64,000 bases of DNA from Azolla caroliniana (Eukaryota > Polypodiophyta), in contig JBHGNT010000002.1 of the NCBI GenBank assembly GCA_043228905.1, forward strand, positions 20,274,001 through 20,338,000. Direction: 5' to 3'. Shown here in pieces: positions 30,943 to 41,127 of this stretch; positions within the stretch are counted from its first letter, which is position 1, and the number at the start of each line of letters is the position of its first letter. The translations under genes were made by a program, and so were the position numbers. Under the pieces are notes generated by a model that did not search any database, was not told the DNA's origin, and saw nothing but the letters and a program-made list of their open reading frames with translations.

Positions 30943-31724
30943 TGGTTATGGCTTATTGTAAATTTTGAACAATATGAATTGTTAAATTTTGACGTAATAT
31001 ATAAGTTGAGCTTACTTATAATTTTCGTGTAACAATCATTGAACTTAGAAATTAAGTATACTTCTATGTGTACATGTTATCTAAACTCTCCTTTATCATT
31101 TGGGGTTTATCGGAGATAAGTTTATACTCTATCATTTACTCGTATGATTGGAATGTTATTGTAGACTAGTTTATTTATACATTGACAGTGTCATGTATCA
31201 CGTGTCAATGGAAATTTTCTCTTGACATAGTAGTATCTCTTAATTGCAAGGTTCACAATTTGCTTTAAGATGTATTATATTTAAATATACACACATAATT
31301 AGAAGAAGTCACTTATTCAATGGGGCATGCTTTTTAGAATATGCACAAGGACCCGTGTTACTATTATACTTGTGTTGACAAATACACCCCTGTCTAAGAT
31401 TTGGACAAAAACATGGTAGATAGAATATACGTCGGATGATTTTGTTGACGTGATATTAGTTAGTTCTTTTTTCGCTATGTTTTCATAAACCACATACACA
31501 TGCGTCGTGCCTTGTTGAAATTCTACTTAAATAAGGCATTTTTTAACATCTCACTAAGATATGAAAAAGAGAATGCGACATATTACCTGTTTCAAATGAC
31601 CCGGTGATCTGCGTACTTTTTCTCTTCCATTGTGTCGTTCTTTATTTCCCATTTTCTGTGTATGATCCTAAGCTCGGTTGTGGCCGAGCGTTGCGTATAG
31701 CGGAGCGTTTTAGTTCTTGTCAAG

Positions 31725-31737
31725 TGGTATTAGAGCG
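31725..31737 (+). promoter_or_regulatory. Cop-B primer-binding site
   Basis: TGGTATTAGAGCG lies two bases after the 5' LTR. It differs from the initiator tRNA-Met complement by one C-to-T change. Confidence 0.93.
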
Positions 31738-31751
31738 AACGACACAGAAAA

Positions 31752-32780
31752 ATGGACGAATCGTTTGGTGGCATGTTCAAGATCATCGGCTCCAACTATT
31801 CAATGTGGAAGTCGAAGATGAGGGACATGCTCGTGGTTAAAGACCTCTAGCTGCCGGTTCAGTTCGGGGACAAGAGACCAGACAAAATCGACGCCGCGAT
31901 ATGGGAGGTGATGCACATGAAGACAACGGCATACATACGGTGCTTCATCGACATGAGCCTGTACAACAACTTCAATGAACAGAGCAAGGCTCATGAGCTC
32001 TGGGAGAAGATCGGCATAATGTTTCAGAACAAAAATGTTGTTAATCAGGTTTCGGTATTCCGGAAGCTAGTAAGACTCCGGTACCAAGATGGCTCTAGCA
32101 TGGCGGAGCACATGAATGCCTTCCAGGGGCTGATCCACCAGGCAACTTCATTGGAAGTACCTCTCGCCGATGAGGTACTAACGCTACTCCTGCTCGGTTC
32201 CCTCCCGGATAGCTGGGAGACGTTGGTTGTCACTTTGGGCAACGCCAGGCCGGAAGGAAAACGGTTATCCCTAGCAAGAGTGAAGTCGAGCCTGCTAGAT
32301 GAGGAGGCGCGTCGGAAAGATAAGGATACGAGCTCCGACTCCAAAGCGCTCCTTACCGAATCGGAACGCGGAAGATATAGAAACCGTAGTCCCCAGAACC
32401 GGGAGAAGTCGGGGACACGGTCAAAGTCAAGGGGGAGGCCTACTTGCTTCTATTGCGGCAAGCCGGGACACTTCCAAAAGAACTGTCCGCATTTCCGTAA
32501 AGACAAGGAAATCGACGATACCGATTCGAAGCGGACACCGGACCGGAACGACAAAGACCGAAGGGGACCGGACCGGAAGGGAACGACGGCAATCGCGGCA
32601 AGTGAAGAGGAGTTTATGCTCATCACCGAGGAGAGTGAGATAAACCTTGCCGGCGACGAGATGACCTGGGTGGTAGACTCCGGAGCGTCGTTCCACCTTA
32701 CCCCGGACCGGAAATGCTTCTCATCCTACTTAGCCGGTGATCACGACTGTGTCCAGATGGGGAATGAAGGTACATGCTGA
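31752..32780 (+). pseudogene. Cop-B gag and aspartic protease
   Basis: The frame begins MDESFGGMFKIIGSNYS at 31752, the first ATG after the PBS. The gag core is LYNNFNEQSKAHELWEKIG, LVRLRYQDGSSMAEHMN, and the knuckle CFYCGKPGHFQKNC (about residues 235-248). Protease follows with WVVDSGASFHLTPDRK, whose DSG active site is intact. Stops: TAG at 31848 (Trp expected) and TGA at 32778. It is otherwise collinear with Cop-A gag. Gag assembles particles; protease matures them. Confidence 0.93.
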
Positions 32781-34061
32781 ATTGTCGGCATAGGAGACGT
32801 GTGGCTGTCGACACCAACCGGATGCAAGCTGTTGCTGAGGGATGTCCGACACGTTCCGGAGGTTCGATTGAACCTGATATCAGCCGGTCGGCTAGATCAT
32901 GAGGGCTACACGGGTAGCATCCGGAACGGTGTCATGAAGTTCAGCAAAGGGAGCTTGATTGTGGCTCGGGCCCGGAAGGTAAACACACTGTACCTGATGA
33001 ATGCCCGGTTATGTCCGGAAGAAGTGAACGTGGCATCCGACACTGCCGGTGAGCTGTGGCACAAGAGACTGTGTCATATGAGCGAGAAGGGGATGAAGAG
33101 GCTTGTAGACGACAACCTCATTCCAGTGAAGAACGTGCACTTAGAAAAGTGCACTGATTATCTGGCCGGTAAGCAGAACCAGACCTCCTTCCGACCAAGG
33201 CCACCGATGAGACGTAATGCACCATTGGAGTTGGTGCATACTGATGTGTGTCAAGTAGACACGAAGTCACATGCCGGAGCGCAATACTTCGTGACGTTCA
33301 TAGATGACCACAGTCGGAAGCTGTGGGCCACACCGCTGAAGACGAAGGATCAGGTGCTATCCGTCTTCAAAGAGCTCCACGCGAGAGTGGAAAGAGAAAC
33401 CGGTCGGAAGCTGAAGGCGGTTCGTGCAGATAACGGAGGAGAATATTGGGGGCAGTTCGAGGAGTACTGCGGCTCGAAGGGAATCTGGCTCGAATTTACT
33501 GTGCCGAAGACGCCGGAACTAAACGGACTGGCCGAGAGGATGAACCGGACCGTAATGGAGAGGGTCCGGAGTATGCTAGCGCATGCAAATCTACCCAAGA
33601 AGTTTTGGGCTGAGGCACTGTCGACGACGACATATGTGAGAAATAGATCACCCTCAGTACCCTTGGACAGAGATACGCCACAAAGAGTCTGGACCGGTAA
33701 GGAAATGTCCTACCGGCATCTGAAGGTATTTGGGTGTCTCGCGTACGTGCATGTAGCTAAGGACCGGAGAGGAAAGTTAGATCCAAAGACCCGGCCATGC
33801 ATATTCCTCGGTTACGGTGACGATGAGTTCGGTTACCGAGTGTGGAACCTGGTCGACAAGAAGGTATTCCGGAGTCGAGATATTATCTTCATGGAGAACA
33901 AGACGCTCGCCGACTGGGAGTCGGAGAAGAAGATAACGAACTCCGAGCCGACCGGTAAGGATCGACTCTACAATGAGCAGACCCAACCGGCAAGAGACCG
34001 GTTAACACTCGAGGGACCAGCCGGTTACGGTGAGGATACCAACAGGCTGAAGAAGAAGTAG
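32781..34061 (+). pseudogene. Cop-B integrase and linker
   Basis: It continues in frame after the TGA at 32778 (IVGIGDVWLSTPTGCKLLLR). The zinc region has ELWHKRLCHMSEKGM and LEKCTDYLAGK, where one Cys ligand is Tyr (Cop-A has CIDC). The core motifs LELVHTDVCQVD, VRADNGGEYWGQF and NGLAERMNRTVMERV carry the D, D and E. The C-terminal part is RVWTGKEMSYRHLKVFGC and KLDPKTRPCIFLGYGDDEFG, all in one frame. It ends with a frameshift to RLKKK-stop at 34061. Confidence 0.93.
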
Positions 34062-34064
34062 AGG

Positions 34065-35760
34065 AGGCTGAAACCGGAACCGGCCAAGACCCCGAATCGG
34101 ATTCGGATGAAGAGCAGATGGATGAGCCGGTCACCGAAGCCTAGAGACGGAGATTTCCGGATGCAGAGCATGTTCTGCTGACCGATGAGGGGGAGCCGGA
34201 AAGCTTCAAAGAAGCGAAGGATGACACCCATAGCCGCAAATGGTTAAGTGCCATGCAGGATGAGATGGATTCCCTGCATGAGAACCATACATACGAATTG
34301 GTGGAGTTGCCGAAAGGAAAGCGGGCACTCCGAAACAAGTGGGTATACAAGTTGAAACCGAGAGATGCCGGCAACCCCCCGAGATACAAAGCCAGGATCG
34401 TGGTGAAGGGGTTCCAACAGAAGAAGGGCGTGGAATTTGATGAGATATTTGCCCCGGTAGTAAAGATGACCTCCATCCGGACGGTGCTGAGTATAGCGGC
34501 AAGCATGGACCTCGAGGTAGAACAGCTGGACGTGAAGACGACATTCCTTCACACCTCGAAGAGGAGATCTACATGCAGCAACCGGAAGGATTCGTGGAGA
34601 AAGGGAAGGAGCACCTGGTATGCCGGTTGAAGAAGAGCCAGTACGGACTGAAGCAGGCTCCCCGACAATGGTACCGGAAGTTCGACTCCTTCATGACCGA
34701 TCAAGGGTACCACAAGACGCAGGCCGATCACTGCGTGTTTGTGAAGAAGTTCGAAGGAGGCGACTTCATGATACTCCTTCTGTACGTGGATGACATGTTG
34801 ATCGTCGGACGGGACCAAGTCAAAATACGGATGCTGAAGAAGGCTCTCAACCGGACCTTCTCAATGAAAGACTTGGGTCCGGCAAGACAGATGTTAGGGA
34901 TGCACATCATTCGGGACCGGTCAGCGAAGCAATTATGGCTGTCACAGGAGAAGTACGTGACAAAGGTGCTTCACCGGTTCAACATGTCAGAGGCGAAACC
35001 AGTCGGATCGACACTTCCGGCAAACTGCAGGCTATCCTGTAAGCAAAGCCCGAAGATGAAAGCAGAGAAGGCGGATATGATGAAGATTCCATATGCCTCT
35101 GCCGTCGGGAGCTTGATGTACACAATGGTGTGTACCCGACCGGATATAGGATACGCAGTCGGAGTGATGAGCCGGTTCATGAGCAATCCCGGCAAGAAGC
35201 ACTGGAACGCGGTCAAATGGATACTCCAGTATTTGAAGGGCACTTCAAATATGTGTCTCCGATTCGGCTCCGGAAAACCTCAACTGGACGGTTTCACCGA
35301 TTCGGACATGTCGGCTGATGTGGATACCAGCCGGTCTACATCCGGGTATGTAATGACATATCCAGGGGGAGCTGTTTCGTGGTAGTCGAGGCTACAGAAG
35401 ACAGTTGCATTGTCAACCACGGAGGCGGAGTACATGGCAGCTGTGGAAGTCGGCAAGGAAATATTATGGATGAAGGACTTCATCGGAGAGCTTGGTATCC
35501 GGCAAGGGGAATACCGACTCTATTGTGACAGTCAAAGTGCCATCCACCTTGCTAAGAATGCGGCCTACCATTCCCGGACGAAGCATATCCAACGGAGGTA
35601 TCACTGGATCCGGGAAAGAGTAGATGACCAGGAGTTCGCACTGACGAAGATCCACACGGCCGAGAACGGGTCAGATATGCTGACCAAAGTGCTGATACCC
35701 GACAAGCTGGATGAATGTCGGAAGAGAATCGGACTGGTAAGACACCCCATGCCGGAGTGA
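34065..35760 (+). pseudogene. Cop-B reverse transcriptase and RNase H
   Basis: RT begins about 34250 (MQDEMDSLHENHTYELVELP). A small deletion after VKTTFLHT (34553) shifts the frame. The main piece (34573-35385) has KSQYGLKQAPRQWYRKFD, LYVDDMLIVGRD and YLKGTSNMCLRFGSGKP. A TAG at 35383 replaces Trp in AVSW-stop-SRLQK. RNase H continues 35386-35757 with TEAEYMAAVEVGKEI, YCDSQSAIHLAKN and HPMPE-stop. Closely similar to Cop-A. Confidence 0.93.
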
Positions 35761-35770
35761 AGGGGGAGTT
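35756..35770 (+). promoter_or_regulatory. Cop-B polypurine tract
   Basis: AGTGAAGGGGGAGTT directly precedes the TGTTGGG start of the 3' LTR. The stop codon of RNase H overlaps its edge. Confidence 0.8.
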
Positions 35771-36641
35771 TGTTGGGAGACAGGTCCCTCCGAATGGGAA
35801 GGGAGAAGAACAGTGCCGATGAACAAACTCAGCCGAGGCCGAAACCGTATGAGGAGGATTCGGCTATGGAGAGCCGGATGGTGCAGACCCGGTATGAACC
35901 GGATGAGGACTACCCGGATACGGCTAGCCGGATGGTGCAGGCCCGGTATGAACCGGATGAGGAGTACCCGGCTACGGAGAGCCGGATGGTGCAGACCCGA
36001 TATGAACCGGATGAGGAGTACCTGGCTACGGAGAGCCGGATGGTGCAGACCCGGTATGAACCGGATGAGGAGTACCCAGATACAGAGAGCCGGATGGTGC
36101 AGACCCGGTATGAACCAGATGAGGAGTACCCGGCTATGGAGAGCCGAATGGTGCAAACCTGGTATGAACCAGATGAAGAGACATATTCGTAAATATGTTT
36201 CTGAGAGTCCATCGAGGATATATTTGTAAATAACCGAAAAGTCATATTAGTATAAATATGACTTAGGGCAAACTTATACTGATGGTTGTTGTTGTTGTCA
36301 TTCTTCTTGTTGGTGAAAGAAAAGAGAGAGAGTGCGTAACTGCATAGAGTGTGAGAGAGAGAAAGAGGTCGTTGCCTCTATTGTAACTACCGCCTGCGGT
36401 GAAGATCTGTGAGCACGAGGTCGTTGCCTCAGCGAACTCACTGATGTACATACTAACCTAGTGATAGTTTGTAGACTGTGGGCTGTCGTGGTTTTTCCTT
36501 AGTTTGGGGTTTTCCACGTTAAACATCCTGTGTACTTTTTCTCTTCCATTGTGTTGTTCTTTATTTCCCATTTTCTGTGTATGATCCTAAGCTCGGTTGT
36601 GGCCGAGCGTTGTGTATAGCAGAGCGTTTTAGTTCCCGTCA
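35771..36641 (+). repeat. Cop-B 3' LTR
   Basis: 871 bp, from TGTTGGGAGACAGGTCCC to TAGTTCCCGTCA. It has about six 54-bp GAACCGGATGAGGAGTACCC units (35860-36175) against four in the 5' LTR. The palindromic TATA block is at about 36240-36265. It shows the unoccupied site of the DNA transposon. Confidence 0.95.
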
Positions 36642-37062
36642 CAGAGGACAGAGACAATTGCGGTACCAGACAATGATTCCGCCGAACAAGATGAGCCTTA
36701 GCCCAATTCGAACAACCCTCTGGAGGTGACGACTATGTCTATCAACGCTATGGAAGAAACGGACAAGGAAGAGCCTTGTCTGACCGCTTGCCCACAGACT
36801 GAAGAGCCCACGCCAGAACCTTGGAGGAATGATCCGGACATCGAACCAACGGAGCCAGCCCTGGTCACGCGGAGTACAGATGACAACATGGGAACTCACA
36901 CACTGGCCGAACGTGGTGAAGTGGACGACACACAATTGCAGGAGCCGGTCGAGAAGAATGACGAAGCACCTACGAACGTCACGTCGTTTCCGAACCAGGC
37001 CATACGGACGGAGCCGAACATCCTGGACATTTTGAACGATGAGTAGAGGGACGGGTCCGACA
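36642..37062 (+). pseudogene. Second copy of the Gyp-A ORF3 C-terminus
   Basis: This is the continuation of the ~585-bp tandem duplication after Cop-B. It encodes the same acidic tail (TEEPTPEPWRNDPDIEPTEP) and the same end NILDILNDE-stop at 37046 as 26440-26835, with a few substitutions and a stop near 36700. It is detached from the rest of ORF3 and cannot be expressed as part of it. Confidence 0.88.
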
Positions 37063-37480
37063 TGCCATGGCACTGTCCCACATGCATGCCAAGTGTTGTC
37101 CACCGGTGTTGTCCGCTAGACCTAATGCTTAGACGAATAGAATATATTATTAGAAGCGTTAAAGAAACACATGTAACGGTTCACCCTAGGAGTGTAACGG
37201 ACTAAAAGCCCCATGTATATAAAGGGCGGAAATCCTCTGTAAAGAGGGAGCGTGTAATTAGGGAGCCAACTTTTGTAATACAATATTGTCTTCTCTGATT
37301 CCCGTGTTTGTGTAAGTCGTCTACTGATTCAGTGTAGTACTCTATTGGTAACTGTGGGCTAGTAAGCGTAGGATAATTGTGTATATGAAATCACGTACTG
37401 GTGAGATTCGGTTGTAGCTGTCTCCCTTCACATCCAAACGATACGCTTTGCGCACCTACAGATCTATTCCTTGCACCACA
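37063..37480 (+). repeat. Gyp-A 3' LTR (right edge approximate)
   Basis: It starts TGCCATGGCACTGTCCC shortly after the ORF3 stop. Gyp-D has TGGCAAGGCACTGTCCCATG at its equivalent place (43989). A TATA box (TATATAAAGG) lies at 37216-37225. The right edge is set before 37481 because Gyp-D-type coding homology is recognisable from about 37530. A partial copy of the same LTR start is at 26850-26992. Confidence 0.65.
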
Positions 37481-37519
37481 ATCACCTTGAAGTCTACCTC
37501 GAGGGACTGAGAGTAGACA

Positions 37520-39240
37520 ATGTTCCTAATCGGTAACATCCGCATTCTTATGGAAGAATAGACCCCGACTCCTCCTCACAACAACCCATTATACAGTGAA
37601 GGAGTCCATATGTTAGATTGTCTCATGGACGATGAGATGAACTCGTTCCTGGATGAGCACCCTACGATAGTTCTGATTTTTGAAATCGACGTCCTTTCGG
37701 TCGTCGAACCTTACGTAGCCAACACCATCGATCACGAAGTTTCCCACGAACTTGACCTGGCATCAATAAAAGAACTTCAACAAGCCCGTGACGCACTTGA
37801 CCGCAAATTAGCAATATCGTAGCGTGTAAAAGCCTCCACCTTAGAAGAGGTCAACCTCGGCTCACCTTCCGAGCCACGTACCGTAAAAATTGCCAAAGAC
37901 CTAGCAACTAGCGATAGATTGGCCTTAATAGGACTGCTTACGGAGTATCAAGACATGTTCGCGTGGTCCTACAACGACATGAAAGGCCTAGATCCTCAAT
38001 ACTACCAACATCAGATACACCTTCAAACAGACGTATCACCAATTCAACAATGACGATACGGCATGAATCTCAACTATGCGACGAAAGTAAAAGACGAAAT
38101 AGATAAATTACTACGTGTAGGATTCATCCGGTCGGTAAAAAGGGCCACATGCCTAAGTCCTATTGTGGTTGTCCCGAAAAAGAATGGAAAAATCCGGGTT
38201 TGTGTGGATTACTAGAAACTTAACGGCGTTACGGTCACGAATGCCTTTCCACTCCCATTCACTGACAACATTCTCGATACGGTGGCTAGCCACGATTGTT
38301 ATAGCTTTCTCGACGACTTCAGTGGCTATAATCAAATTTGAATGCACCCAGATGATCAGGAGAAAACAACCTTCGTAATAGAATGGGTGTCTTCGTAGCC
38401 GTGGTTATGATGTTCGGCTTGAAAACAACCCCCGCCACATTTCAACGCATAATGTCCGAAATCTTCGAGGACTTCATTCCCTCCTTTATGCAAGTCTTCC
38501 TTGATGATTTCTCTATTTATGGACAACACGTGGAACACCTTGTGTAATTACGATTATGCCTCAAGAGATGTCGACATGCACGACTCAGCCTCAATCCCGC
38601 TAAATGTGCTTTCCAAGTGACAAGCAGAGCTTTTCTAGGTCACATTGTTAGTAAAGAGGGTATCGCTATGGACCCAGACAAAGTGCTAGCCATTTTGGAG
38701 GCCCCAACCCCCACTACAGCCAAAGCACTAAGCCGATTTCTGGGCCAAATACGATGGCATAGTCGTATGCTCCAATACCTTGCCGATTCTGCGACCCCTT
38801 TACACGCAACAATCCATACAGTGCCCTTTTGGTAGAGAGAACGAGAGTACACGACATACCAATCACTAAAAGTCATGTTGTCCCAAGCTCTAGTAGTCCA
38901 ACCCCCAGATTGGACAAAGCCCTTTCACGTATTCGTGGACGCATCTGATATCGCAATCGATAGTGCTTTAATGTAGAAAACCCCACCAAATTGGTATTGT
39001 CCAGTCTACTACGCCAGCCGTCGACTCTCGACAACAGAAAGGAATTACTCCGCTATGGAACGAGAAGCACTCGACATGATATATAGTTTTACGAAATTTT
39101 GGCATTATCTGCTTGGCCGGAAATTCACGTTCCACGTAGATCATTCAACACTACTTTACCTTGTAAATAAGCAAGCTCTGTCTGGTCTGTTAGCATGATG
39201 GATGTTGCTCCTTCAGGAGTTCGATTTCGAGATTCAACAC
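37520..39240 (+). pseudogene. Gyp-D reverse transcriptase and RNase H
   Basis: The lead-in NPLYSEGVHMLDCLMDDEMN corresponds to the Gyp-A linker. RT has YQDMFAWSYNDMKGLDPQYY, CLSPIVVVPKKNGKIRVCVD, CYSFLDDFSGYNQI and GLKTTPATFQRIM, then QVFLDDFSIYG (FLDD catalytic box, about 38495). Connection and RNase H: IVSKEGIAMDPDKVLAIL, FLGQIRWHSRMLQYLADSA, FHVFVDASDIAIDSALM and HYLLGRKFTFHVDHSTLLYL. Stops at about 37820, 38052 (TGA for Arg), 38212 and 38338 plus a frameshift near 38390 inactivate it. Confidence 0.92.
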
Positions 39241-40735
39241 CGACCAACAGTTCAACACGTGATTGTCGATTATCCTAGCAGCTTGGAAATGGGAGAACCG
39301 CCGCACCAAGAATACAGTGACTTACCGGACACCAGTCTATTCTCCATTGACACAACACCCATCAAGTTTGATCCTAACGACACTTGAATCACCGAAATGA
39401 CACAATTCCTAAGTACGGGACTTCCCCCGGACCACCTCACACTTGATGCTCAAAAATGGTTTGCAGTCCGAAGCCGTAATTTCTGTTTATTCATGAATAC
39501 GCTGTATCACAAAGCCTCGGATGACATCTGGAGGCGCGTGGTTCAAGAATTCAAGAAAGACGCCGTACTTCGGGAAGCTCACCACGGAATTGCGGGCGGG
39601 CATTATCCAGGCAATGACACAACCCGAAAAATCTAGTAGAGCGGGCTCTAGTGGTCGACCACGAAAAAGGATGCTCACTATTTTTGTAAACAATGTGATC
39701 TCTGTCAACGGATGGGACAACCAAATGAGCAAGACCACATGCCTCACCAGCCAATCCTTCCCTTGGAACCATTCCAAAAATGGGGCTTGGATTTCGTAGG
39801 CCCTTTTAAACCCCCCACCAAACGCACCGGAAACAAATATATACTAGTAGCAACCGATTACTGTACAAAATGGGTCGAAGCAAAAGCGCTTCGAGATAAC
39901 ACGACATCATCCACCGGAAAATTCATTTACAAAAATTTATGGTGCCACTTCGGTTGTCCAATCGAGCTAGTAAGTAATCAAGGAGGACACTTCATCAATC
40001 GAATCATATGCGAATTAACCTCCCACTACGCCGTCGTACACAAGAAAAGCACCCCGTACTACCCCAAGCTAATGGTCTGGCCAAATCCACAAATAAAACC
40101 CTTCATAACATTCTTAAGAAAATCGTGAATGAGAATCGCACGGATTGGGTCGATAAATTACACACTGCTTTATGGGCTTATCGCACGACTTTTAAAACAA
40201 GTATTGGCTCAACGCCTTTTCGGCTAGCTTTCGGATTAGAAGCCGTAATGCCCATTGAATTCCAGGTACCCAGCTTACGAGTACAAATAGCCAAATGATT
40301 ACTGGAATCAGAATCCGAACACCAACGTCTGGCCCAATTGCTCGAACTCGGAGAACAACGAATTACCAGTCTGGCTCAATTAGACCACGGCCAGAGACTC
40401 AGAAAGCCTTCATCAACAGACATTGTCGGATACCGGACAAAACTTTTGAAATCGGGCAGCCGGTCCTGGTTTTCCAAACAAAACTTGGGGCTATGCCCGG
40501 CAAGCTTCGATCCCGGTGGATGGGGCCTTTTTGGATCATTGACACGTACAACAACACCTTTCAACTCGGAACATTGGCCAACGAAATGCTGCCGCATTGG
40601 GTCAACGGGTTTTGCTTGAAACCGTACCGTGGAACGACACCACCTAACCCCTTTACCAACCAACGACACAATTTCGACCATACGATGGTAGGTGGAATAG
40701 AAGATTACAAGGGCATCACGCCTCGATTATGGTAA
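39241..40735 (+). pseudogene. Gyp-D integrase
   Basis: The zinc part includes VLREAHHGIAGGHYPGND. The core has [38 protein letters not shown] (first Asp) and [16 protein letters not shown], where the second catalytic Asp is Asn, a G-to-A change that would kill activity. The Glu region ([16 protein letters not shown]) is frameshifted. C-terminal: FRLAFGLEAVMPIEFQVP, then PVLVFQTKLGAMPGKLRSRW and GPFWIIDTYNNTFQLGTLA. Frame changes occur near 39640, 40050 and 40300. It ends about 40735, before the ORF3 promoter-like region. Confidence 0.9.
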
Positions 40736-41127
40736 CAACCCTACCTACCATCCACGTGTACAATATTATTTTGAAAAAAAAGAAAAAAGAAGAAAAAAGA
40801 AAAAAGAAAAGAAACCCACTCACTATTTAAAGACGAGATACGATGTTCAAGAAAGCAAGTACAAACGGTTCACACGACGTGTGGCGCTTAACTCCTAGCA
40901 TGGTAGGCTAGATTTTGAATCTAGGGCACATGGGCACGTCTCGAGAATCGAGGCACCCACACAAAAACATCACCAATAGCCAGAGCCACCACACTTGCAA
41001 GAACTCTGAAGCTTTCGCTCCTTTTGCGCAGAACTGCTCTCACTCGCCTACTCTCTCTAACCAAGATTTCTCTCGTTCTCCATCTCCACAACCTTCTCCC
41101 TATCTACTTGACTCTCCAGCCCTCACC
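40736..41127 (+). promoter_or_regulatory. Gyp-D pol-ORF3 junction: G-box, purine tract and TATA-like box
   Basis: G-box CACGTG at 40753-40758, long A/G tract at 40773-40814, TATA-like CTATTTAAAGACG at 40822-40834, then a pyrimidine-rich leader (CTCACTCGCCTACTCTCTC) to ATG 41128. The arrangement parallels 23093-23433 in Gyp-A. A separate promoter for ORF3 is the simplest reading; the tract could also be a central polypurine tract. Confidence 0.5.

Larger units (their letters stand above)
27686..31608. mobile_element. DNA transposon, 3.9 kb, with ~37-bp terminal inverted repeats
   Basis: The left end (AACACCGGGACATTTGAAAC..., 27686-27722) and the inverted right end (31572-31608) match over about 37 bp with few mismatches. 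CTGC at 27682-27685 and 31609-31612 looks like a 4-bp target duplication; the unoccupied site is seen in the 3' LTR (CATCCTGTGTAC near 36525). If the ends are taken as CAC...GTG the element would be CACTA-like, but the flanks then do not give a clean 3-bp duplication. The interior is AT-rich. It holds a palindrome array and a short transposase-like coding remnant, so it is probably non-autonomous. Confidence 0.85.
27020..31722 (+). repeat. Cop-B 5' LTR, split by a DNA transposon
   Basis: The LTR parts are 27020-27685 and 31609-31722 and join to match 35771-36641. It has about four 54-bp units (27120-27330) and a TATA box in a palindrome (AGTCATATTAGTATAAATATGACTT, 27394-27418 region). It ends TTCTTGTCA before the PBS. 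Confidence 0.92.
27020..36641 (+). mobile_element. Cop-B: complete but decayed Ty1/copia element, close relative of Cop-A
   Basis: The 5' LTR is 27020-31722 (including a 3.9-kb DNA transposon) and the 3' LTR 35771-36641. CAGAG at 27015-27019 and 36642-36646 is a perfect target duplication. PBS, gag, protease, integrase, RT and RNase H are in copia order. Proteins are very similar to Cop-A, but the LTRs belong to a distinct subfamily (TGTTGGGAGACAGG start, 54-bp minisatellite). Stops and frameshifts make it inactive. Confidence 0.95.
2573..37480 (+). mobile_element. Gyp-A: plus-strand Ty3/gypsy scaffold carrying four later insertions
   Basis: Collinear pieces are found at 2573-2949 (gag/pro side), 16010-16956 (protease to RT), 20584-23092 (RT, RNase H, integrase), 23434-24022 plus 24705-26835 (ORF3), and 36642 to about 37480 (duplicated ORF3 end and 3' LTR). 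Protein sequence reads across each insertion point, for example ...GQEI|GCIIDGGSG across 2949/16010 and KNGKIR|VCMDYHK across 16956/20584. With the insertions and one tandem duplication removed, about 7.3 kb remains. The 5' LTR and most of gag lie outside the window or were lost. It is inactive because of many stops and insertions. Confidence 0.85.
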
